From contig JAAWLY010000117.1 in assembly GCA_022798155.1 (NCBI GenBank), forward strand, positions 1 to 6,860: DNA of 6,860 nt, read 5' to 3'. Below the pieces are notes generated by a model. The model searched no databases. It was given only the letters and a program-made list of their open reading frames with translations, and was not told the origin of the DNA. Source of the stretch: Lawsonibacter sp. Its GTDB lineage: Bacteria > Bacillota > Clostridia > Oscillospirales > Oscillospiraceae. Below are positions 1-2,976 of the stretch, in pieces. The position numbers and the translations under genes were made by a program. The stretch's first letter is position 1. Every line of letters begins with the position of its first letter.

Positions 1-582
1 TGGTACATCGGCTCCTGCAAGAAGATCGCCTACCTCTTCCCCAAGGCCCACGCCGTGGCCTATGTGATGATGGCCTTCCGCATCGCCTGGTTCAAGGTCC
101 ACCGCCCCCTGGCCTTCTACGCCGCCTACTTCTCCATCCGGGCCAAGGCCTTTGACGAGTCCTTCATGTGCCGGGGGACGGACGTGTGCCAGCGGAAAAT
201 GCGGGAGATTATCGCCAAGGACAAGGAGGCCACCGCCGTGGAGCAGGACATGCTCACCACCCTGGAGGTGTGCTACGAGTTCTATCTGCGGGGGTTCCAG
301 TTCGAGCGGATGGATATCTACCAGTCCCAGGCCATGCACTTCACCATGGACGAGGAGCATGGCACCCTGCGGCCCCCCTTCGTCTCCGTCGCCGGACTGG
401 GGGAGACCGCCGCCATCTCTCTGGCCGAGCAGCGGGAGGGACGGGAGTTCATCTCCATCGAGGAGGTGTCCGCTGCCTGCCCCAAGGTGTCCAAGACCCA
501 TATCCAGCTGCTGAAGGAGGCCGGGGCCTTCGGCGACCTGCCCGAGACCAGCCAGATGGATTTGTTTTCCATGTTTGGATAA
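1..582 (+). CDS. polC: DNA polymerase III PolC-type, C-terminal part (partial)
   Basis: This is the last 193 residues of PolC, the Gram-positive replicative polymerase alpha subunit; the 5' part lies outside the window. Frame 1 is open from the first base and reads WYIGSCKKIAYLFPKAHAVA, followed by YVMMAFRIAWFKVHRPLAFY and an AAYFSIRAKAFD segment. This is the typical PolC stretch near the end of the polymerase domain, including the FPKAHA motif. The tail ends in a helix-rich segment (SKTHIQLLKEAGAFGDLPE) and then QMDLFSMFG; QMDLF matches the short C-terminal sliding-clamp-binding motif of PolC (QLSLF in Bacillus, from family knowledge). The frame is intact and ends at TAA 580-582, followed at once by a terminator. 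An ATG or GTG inside the visible part (for example GTG at 55) is not the real start, because PolC-like sequence continues upstream of it. Confidence 0.96.
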   Translation, partial: WYIGSCKKIAYLFPKAHAVAYVMMAFRIAWFKVHRPLAFYAAYFSIRAKAFDESFMCRGTDVCQRKMREIIAKDKEATAVEQDMLTTLEVCYEFYLRGFQFERMDIYQSQAMHFTMDEEHGTLRPPFVSVAGLGETAAISLAEQREGREFISIEEVSAACPKVSKTHIQLLKEAGAFGDLPETSQMDLFSMFG

Positions 583-593
583 AAACAGCCGGG
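581..593. repeat. 13-bp direct repeat, left copy (AAAAACAGCCGGG)
   Basis: This is an exact copy of the sequence at 1136-1148. It overlaps the last two bases of the polC stop codon. The two copies bracket the hicAB module and its promoter. It could be an insertion scar or simply a shared terminator-type motif. Confidence 0.6.
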
Positions 594-626
594 CGGCTGT
601 CCGTTTTGGACAACCGCCCGTTTTTT
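590..626 (+). terminator. Intrinsic terminator after polC (possibly bidirectional)
   Basis: The arms 590-602 and 608-620 pair over 12 base pairs with a single C/A mismatch (597/613), around the loop GTTTT, and six T residues follow at 621-626. It starts 8 bases after the polC stop. On the - strand the same stem is followed by GCTG and five T residues, so it may also end hicA transcription arriving from the right. An alternative, mutually exclusive hairpin (ACAGCC 585-590 with GGCTGT 595-600) overlaps the left arm. Confidence 0.9.
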
Positions 627-633
627 CTGCGTT

Positions 634-831
634 TCAGCGGAAACGGTGTACGATACCGCTTTGTTTCATGATTGCGTTTGCGGTATGGCGGGACTTGATC
701 CTGCTGTCAACGGCAAAAGTACGTTTGGTAATTGGGCTATACCAGATGTCATGGTCACCCTTGCCCCGTCTTACAAAGCTGCACCCGTTCAAGGTCAGGA
801 TATTCCGCACCTGTTTTTCATACTCCGCCAT
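634..831 (-). CDS. hicA: HicA-family mRNA interferase toxin
   Basis: This 65-residue protein has the size and layout of HicA (YcfA) toxins, which are small double-stranded-RNA-binding-fold ribonucleases that cleave mRNA when not bound by HicB. What is visible is an N-terminal helix (residues 3-13), LNGCSFVRRGKGDHDIWYSP with the conserved G-x-H (catalytic-type His27), a second strand (TFAVDS), then SRHTANAIMKQSGI, which matches the HicA helix ending in 'I(L)KQAGI'. The start ATG (831-829) shares one base with the TGA stop of hicB, and AGGTGG (839-844) lies 7 bases upstream, so translation is probably coupled. Gene order is antitoxin first, toxin second; both orders occur in the family. The toxin is assigned by motif only. 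It looks intact. Confidence 0.82.
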   Translation of the reverse strand: MAEYEKQVRNILTLNGCSFVRRGKGDHDIWYSPITKRTFAVDSRIKSRHTANAIMKQSGIVHRFR

Positions 832-1049
832 CAGACTGCCACCTGTTCATGCCGGGAGGAAACAAAATTCAGGGATAGAGGGGAGTATGGCCTGTTGTTG
901 AGTTCCAGCAGTTCCGGGACGGCAAAACGCACTCGTTCAATCAGCGCGTCGAAAGAGCCGGATTCCAGTACCAGCCCCGGCACGTCGTCGCTCTCGGCAA
1001 TCCAGACCATGGCATCAGGGTCCCAGGTCATTTTAATTAAAAGTTCCAT
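831..1049 (-). CDS. hicB: HicB-like antitoxin, DUF1902 type
   Basis: This 72-residue protein resembles DUF1902/HicB-like antitoxins. It has a first strand (LLIKMTWD), then a second strand and turn containing WIAESDDVPGLVLES, where the 'D-x-PGL' segment is a HicB hallmark, and then a helix (SFDALIERVRFAVPELLEL). The family's partial RNase H-like fold binds and blocks the partner HicA. GGAGG (1055-1059) lies 5 bases before the ATG at 1049-1047, which fixes the start. The protein ends about 20 residues after the helix and lacks the C-terminal helix-turn-helix or ribbon-helix-helix domain seen in many HicB proteins. Self-repression through DNA binding is therefore not obvious. It is the first gene of a two-gene operon with hicA. 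Confidence 0.8.
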   Translation of the reverse strand: MELLIKMTWDPDAMVWIAESDDVPGLVLESGSFDALIERVRFAVPELLELNNRPYSPLSLNFVSSRHEQVAV

Positions 1050-1094
1050 TGCGGCCTCCGTTTTCCCGCGTTAGGCGGTTGTTTTCCTGCTTCT

Positions 1095-1123
1095 ATGTTA
1101 AGCGGCGCCCAAAAGTTTGTCAA
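1095..1123 (-). promoter_or_regulatory. Promoter of hicB-hicA
   Basis: On the - strand, TTGACA (1123-1118) is separated by exactly 17 bases from TAACAT (1100-1095), with an AT-rich stretch upstream of the -35. Transcription would start near 1088, about 40 bases before the hicB start codon. Two copies of CGCTTRACA, 22 bp apart (1118-1126 and 1096-1104), overlap the -35 and -10 boxes and could be a repressor site. Confidence 0.8.
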
Positions 1124-1135
1124 GCGAAATTTATC

Positions 1136-1148
1136 AAAAACAGCCGGG
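1136..1148. repeat. 13-bp direct repeat, right copy (AAAAACAGCCGGG)
   Basis: This is an exact copy of 581-593, in the same orientation, just upstream (minus-sense) of the hicAB promoter. Identity stops immediately on both sides of the 13 bases. Confidence 0.6.
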
Positions 1149-1155
1149 AATATGA

Positions 1156-1184
1156 CCGCCGCCACAGTTTGTGACGGCGGCTTT
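1156..1184. terminator. Hairpin between the two-TM gene and hicAB, possible terminator
   Basis: The arms 1156-1165 and 1171-1180 pair over 9 bp with one mismatch (1162/1174) around the loop AGTTT. Only four T residues follow on the + strand. On the - strand the nearest T run comes 15 bases later (1140-1136). It lies 11 bases beyond the stop of the 1191-1883 gene and probably ends that transcript, but the weak T run keeps the call tentative. Confidence 0.5.
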
Positions 1185-1190
1185 TGAAAT

Positions 1191-1883
1191 TTACTGCTGG
1201 TTTACTGCCTCTTCCAACGTTTTCAGGAAGGCTTTTTCCTCCTTATCCCTGCCTGTCTGTATTTGCGGCATGGCGGCGGCCAGGGCCTCGCAGAGCCGTT
1301 TGGCCTCACTTTTGCGGGCGAAGGTTGGAAAAGCGATTAACCGGGTGGCGTCGTAGAGATTGACATCGTAAGAGGTGGACACCACCTTGCTGGTGGTATG
1401 TACCTTTTTAATCAGGAAAGCGCCCCGGAGCCGGCGCAGGAGGATGGCCTGATCCCCGACGAGGACCCAGGTGCGGCCCAAGTCCACATTGCCGCCAAAG
1501 CTCTGTCCTCCGGCCAGGTCCTGGTCCACCAGGGCGAACAGCTCCGGAACGGGGAGGGCGGTCTGCTCCGCCGGGACCTGGGCGCGGATGGACTGGATCA
1601 GGTTGCTGTTCTCCACGTCCGCGCCGATGGCCAGCCGCTTTTTCCGGTGGATGCGGGCGCCCCAGACAAAGCCGATTCCAATGGCGAGAAAGGCCGCGCC
1701 GAAAAGCAGCGACAGAATAACGCCGCCGATCCCGAAGGATGCCCACTCGAAGATCGACATATAGATCAGCATACCCAGAAAGATCAAGCCGATCAGCGCA
1801 AACGGGACCGCGCAGACACACATAACGATCTCCGAGACTGCGCCGCCCTTTTCCCGTTTCAGATGTTTTTCACAATAGCCCAT
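1191..1883 (-). CDS. Unrecognised protein with two N-terminal membrane segments
   Basis: This 230-residue protein belongs to no family I can name with confidence. It opens with a short charged segment (MGYCEKHLKREKGG). Two hydrophobic helices follow (about residues 18-43 and 51-76), and a basic stretch RIHRKKR (78-84) marks the cytoplasmic side. A soluble domain of about 145 residues comes next, with alternating strands such as RTWVLVGDQAILLRRLRGAF, KVVSTSYDVNLYDATRLIAF and a closing helix (KSEAKRLCEALAAAM). The strand-rich domain ending in one helix recalls a PH-like fold, but this is only a guess. The start is placed at 1883 rather than 1973: AAAGGAT lies about 9 bases upstream, and the longer version would run through a hairpin and part of a terminator. 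The next genes in the same direction are hicB-hicA, 140 bases downstream, which have their own promoter. Confidence 0.75.
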   Translation of the reverse strand: MGYCEKHLKREKGGAVSEIVMCVCAVPFALIGLIFLGMLIYMSIFEWASFGIGGVILSLLFGAAFLAIGIGFVWGARIHRKKRLAIGADVENSNLIQSIRAQVPAEQTALPVPELFALVDQDLAGGQSFGGNVDLGRTWVLVGDQAILLRRLRGAFLIKKVHTTSKVVSTSYDVNLYDATRLIAFPTFARKSEAKRLCEALAAAMPQIQTGRDKEEKAFLKTLEEAVNQQ

Positions 1884-1913
1884 AAGTTTCAATCCTTTCC
1901 TTGTTTTACCACA

Positions 1914-1943
1914 GCTCTGGGGGCGTTTTCCACCCCCGAGAGC
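1914..1943 (-). promoter_or_regulatory. Strong leader hairpin upstream of the two-TM gene
   Basis: Read on the - strand, GCTCT, a bulged C, and GGGGGTG pair with CGCCCCC and AGAGC around the loop GAAAA, giving 12 base pairs. No T run follows, so it is not a terminator. It lies about 30 bases before the start codon, just ahead of the AAGGAAAGG ribosome binding region. The left arm could alternatively form CCCCG/CGGGG with upstream bases. Confidence 0.5.
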
Positions 1944-1948
1944 CGGGG

Positions 1949-1986
1949 AAACAAAAACGCCGTGCAGGTGCAAAGCCTACACAGCG
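1949..1986 (-). terminator. Strong intrinsic terminator or attenuator in the - strand leader
   Basis: On the - strand, CGCTGTGTAGG (1986-1976) pairs along all 11 positions (two G-U pairs) with CCTGCACGGCG (1968-1958) around the loop CTTTGCA. TTTTTGTTT follows at once (1957-1949). It points towards the 1191-1883 gene and ends 66 bases before its start codon, so it either ends an upstream small RNA or acts as an attenuator. The + strand lacks a T run after the stem. Confidence 0.75.
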
Positions 1987-2037
1987 AAAAAAATTTTCGG
2001 CAACACGGCTGCACAAATACCACAACAAACCAAACCC

Positions 2038-2066
2038 TTTACAAAAAGAGCGGCCTGTCGTATAAT
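2038..2066 (+). promoter_or_regulatory. Promoter of the candidate small RNA
   Basis: TTTACA (2038-2043) and a consensus TATAAT (2061-2066) are separated by exactly 17 bases. The predicted start is at 2071-2073. No gene of normal length follows; the next T run is at 2161-2170, so the transcript should be about 100 nt. Confidence 0.75.
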
Positions 2067-2070
2067 ATTT

Positions 2071-2170
2071 GTGCGGTGCGGCCTATGGCCGTTGTGTAGG
2101 TGGGGTATGGTCACCTATGCAGGCTTTGCGGGTGCTGGTAACACCCATAAAGCTGCCGCATTTTTGTTTT
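2071..2170 (+). ncRNA. Candidate structured small RNA, family unknown
   Basis: A near-consensus promoter on one side and a stem followed by TTTTTGTTTT on the other outline an RNA of about 100 nt. Three hairpins can be drawn. The first is CGGCC-TAT-GGCCG (2079-2091). The second is TAGGTG/CACCTA (2097-2102 with 2112-2117, extendable to nine pairs). The third is a long arm in which GGGTG/CACCC (2130-2134 with 2142-2146) is stacked on CTTT/AAAG and GCAG/CTGC with one bulged G. TGCG (2072-2075) can close the ends with CGCA (2157-2160). It is not a tRNA (no T-loop sequence), not SRP RNA (no GGAAG tetraloop region) and too short for a normal 6S RNA. It could instead be a short mRNA, because ATG 2107 lies in the loop of hairpin two behind AGGTGGGG. 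The existence of an RNA is inferred from signals only. Confidence 0.5.
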
Positions 2171-2177
2171 CGCTGTT

Positions 2178-2206
2178 ATTATAGCAGAGATTGACATACT
2201 TTGCAA
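2178..2206 (-). promoter_or_regulatory. Minus-strand promoter, antisense to the small RNA
   Basis: On the - strand, TTGCAA (2206-2201) lies exactly 17 bases from a consensus TATAAT (2183-2178), predicting a start near 2171. The transcript would run antisense through the entire 2071-2170 RNA and reach the terminator at 1986-1949. If it read through, it would become the leader (about 290 nt) of the 1191-1883 gene, for which no better promoter is visible. The -10 lies within a near-palindrome, CTGTTATTATAGCAG (2173-2187). Confidence 0.6.
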
Positions 2207-2254
2207 GGTTTTAATTCCAGAAGGGAGGGCCGGAAACTATTTTCTCGAAACTTC

Positions 2255-2283
2255 TTGCAAATGCGATTGGTTCGTGCTAAGAT
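2255..2283 (+). promoter_or_regulatory. Promoter of the ferritin gene
   Basis: TTGCAA (2255-2260), a 17-base spacer and TAAGAT (2278-2283) predict a start near 2290 and a leader of about 47 bases. No convincing Fur, PerR or IdeR box overlaps it by eye. Confidence 0.65.
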
Positions 2284-2336
2284 ATCCCTTGCCCGGAGAC
2301 GGACGAACTATATTTTACAAACAGAGGTGCTTTCCA

Positions 2337-2849
2337 ATGCTGGATAAAAAGGTGAGCGAGCTGCTCAACGATCAGATCAACAAGGAATTTTACTCCGCCT
2401 ATTTGTACCTGGATTTCTCCATCTACTACGAGGAGCAAGGCCTGGACGGCTTTGCCAACTGGTACAAGATCCAGGCCCAGGAGGAGCGGGACCACGCCAT
2501 GCTGATGATGGAGTATCTGCAGAACAACGGCGAGAAGGTGGAGCTGAAGGCCATCGCCAAGCCCGACAAGGAGCTGAAGGACAAGGTGCAGGTGCTGGAG
2601 CTGGGCCTGGAGCACGAGCGGTATGTCACCAGCCTGGTCCACGCCATCTACGACGCGGCCTACTCCGCCCGCGATTTCCGCACCATGCAGTTTTTAGACT
2701 GGTTTGTGAAGGAGCAGGGCGAGGAGGAGAAAAACGCCGACGACATGGTAAAGAAGATGAAGCTCTTTGGCGACGACGCCAAGAGCCTGTACATGCTCAA
2801 CAGCGAAATGGCCGCCCGCACCTACTCCGCCCCCTCGCTGACTCTGTAA
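2337..2849 (+). CDS. ftnA: Ferritin (non-haem iron storage protein)
   Basis: This is a 170-residue bacterial ferritin of the FtnA type. It oxidises Fe2+ at a di-iron centre and stores it as ferric mineral inside a 24-subunit cytoplasmic shell. All ferroxidase ligands are present, with numbering identical to E. coli FtnA: Glu17, Glu50, His53, Glu94, Gln127 and Glu130, together with Tyr24 and the third-site residues Glu49, Glu126 and Glu129. Signature segments are NKEFYSAYLYLDFS, QAQEERDHAMLMMEYL and FVKEQGEEEKNADDMV. No haem-binding Met is visible at the bacterioferritin position, so it is not Bfr. The start at ATG 2337 is set by GAGGTG 8 bases upstream; a longer frame from 2274 has no family match and overlaps the promoter. 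It is a single-gene unit with its own promoter and terminator. Oxidative-stress or iron control is typical of the family but is not shown here. Confidence 0.96.
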   Translation: MLDKKVSELLNDQINKEFYSAYLYLDFSIYYEEQGLDGFANWYKIQAQEERDHAMLMMEYLQNNGEKVELKAIAKPDKELKDKVQVLELGLEHERYVTSLVHAIYDAAYSARDFRTMQFLDWFVKEQGEEEKNADDMVKKMKLFGDDAKSLYMLNSEMAARTYSAPSLTL

Positions 2850-2854
2850 AATAG

Positions 2855-2884
2855 TGCCGCCTCCATCTGGGGCGGCAAATTTTA
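2855..2884 (+). terminator. Intrinsic terminator after ferritin
   Basis: TGCCGCC (2855-2861) pairs with GGCGGCA (2871-2877), extendable by two inner pairs, and is followed by AAATTTTAT. It lies 6 bases after the ferritin stop. The T run is short, so termination may be partial. Confidence 0.7.
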
Positions 2885-2906
2885 TGAAATATTAAAAAAT
2901 TATCCC

Positions 2907-2935
2907 TTGACTGTCCGGGGGCAAGTGGTTAAAGT
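2907..2935 (+). promoter_or_regulatory. Promoter of the LTA synthase-family gene
   Basis: TTGACT (2907-2912), exactly 17 bases, then TAAAGT (2930-2935). An AT-only stretch at about 2885-2903 directly upstream looks like an UP element. The expected start is near 2942, about 35 bases before the start codon. Confidence 0.75.
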
Positions 2936-2976
2936 AAGAGAGGAAAAATGGGCGTTTGATTTGGAGGTTGAGTCCA

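Larger units (their letters stand above)
1949..2170. repeat. Imperfect inverted-repeat element, about 222 bp
   Basis: Three blocks in the left half recur inverted, in mirrored order, in the right half: 1949-1960 with 2158-2169 (11 of 12 identical), 1970-1984 with 2115-2129 (13 of 15) and 2011-2019 with 2066-2074 (9 of 9). The outermost pair has the form AAACAAAAAYGC at both ends. A transcript crossing the whole element in either direction could fold back on itself. No target-site duplication is evident at the ends. Confidence 0.6.

Noticed and set aside
1884..1973. Longer N-terminus for the two-TM protein starting at 1973
   Set aside because: The extra 30 residues are encoded by a strong hairpin and part of the terminator, and no ribosome binding site precedes 1973. 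ATG 1883 has AAAGGAT at good spacing.
1398..2099. + strand open frame opposite the two-TM gene
   Set aside because: It has no ribosome binding site, a low-complexity product, and crosses the hairpin, the terminator and the promoter region. The - strand frame has proper membrane helices and a ribosome binding site.
2071..2170. tRNA, SRP RNA or 6S RNA identity for the candidate small RNA
   Set aside because: It has no T-loop or CCA-adjacent acceptor pattern, no SRP GGAAG/AGCAG region, and is about half the usual 6S length without a clear central bubble.
1949..2170. Transposon or MITE
   Set aside because: The inverted ends are similar, but no target-site duplication or transposase end motif was seen. 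Kept only as an inverted repeat.
2191..2218. TTGACA at 2191-2196 as the ferritin -35 box
   Set aside because: No acceptable -10 lies 16-18 bases downstream. TTGCAA-17-TAAGAT at 2255-2283 is better and nearer.
2956..2976. TTG 2956 as the start of the LTA synthase-family gene
   Set aside because: GGAGG at 2963-2967 sits between it and ATG 2977 at correct spacing for the ATG, and the TTG lies almost directly after the predicted transcription start.
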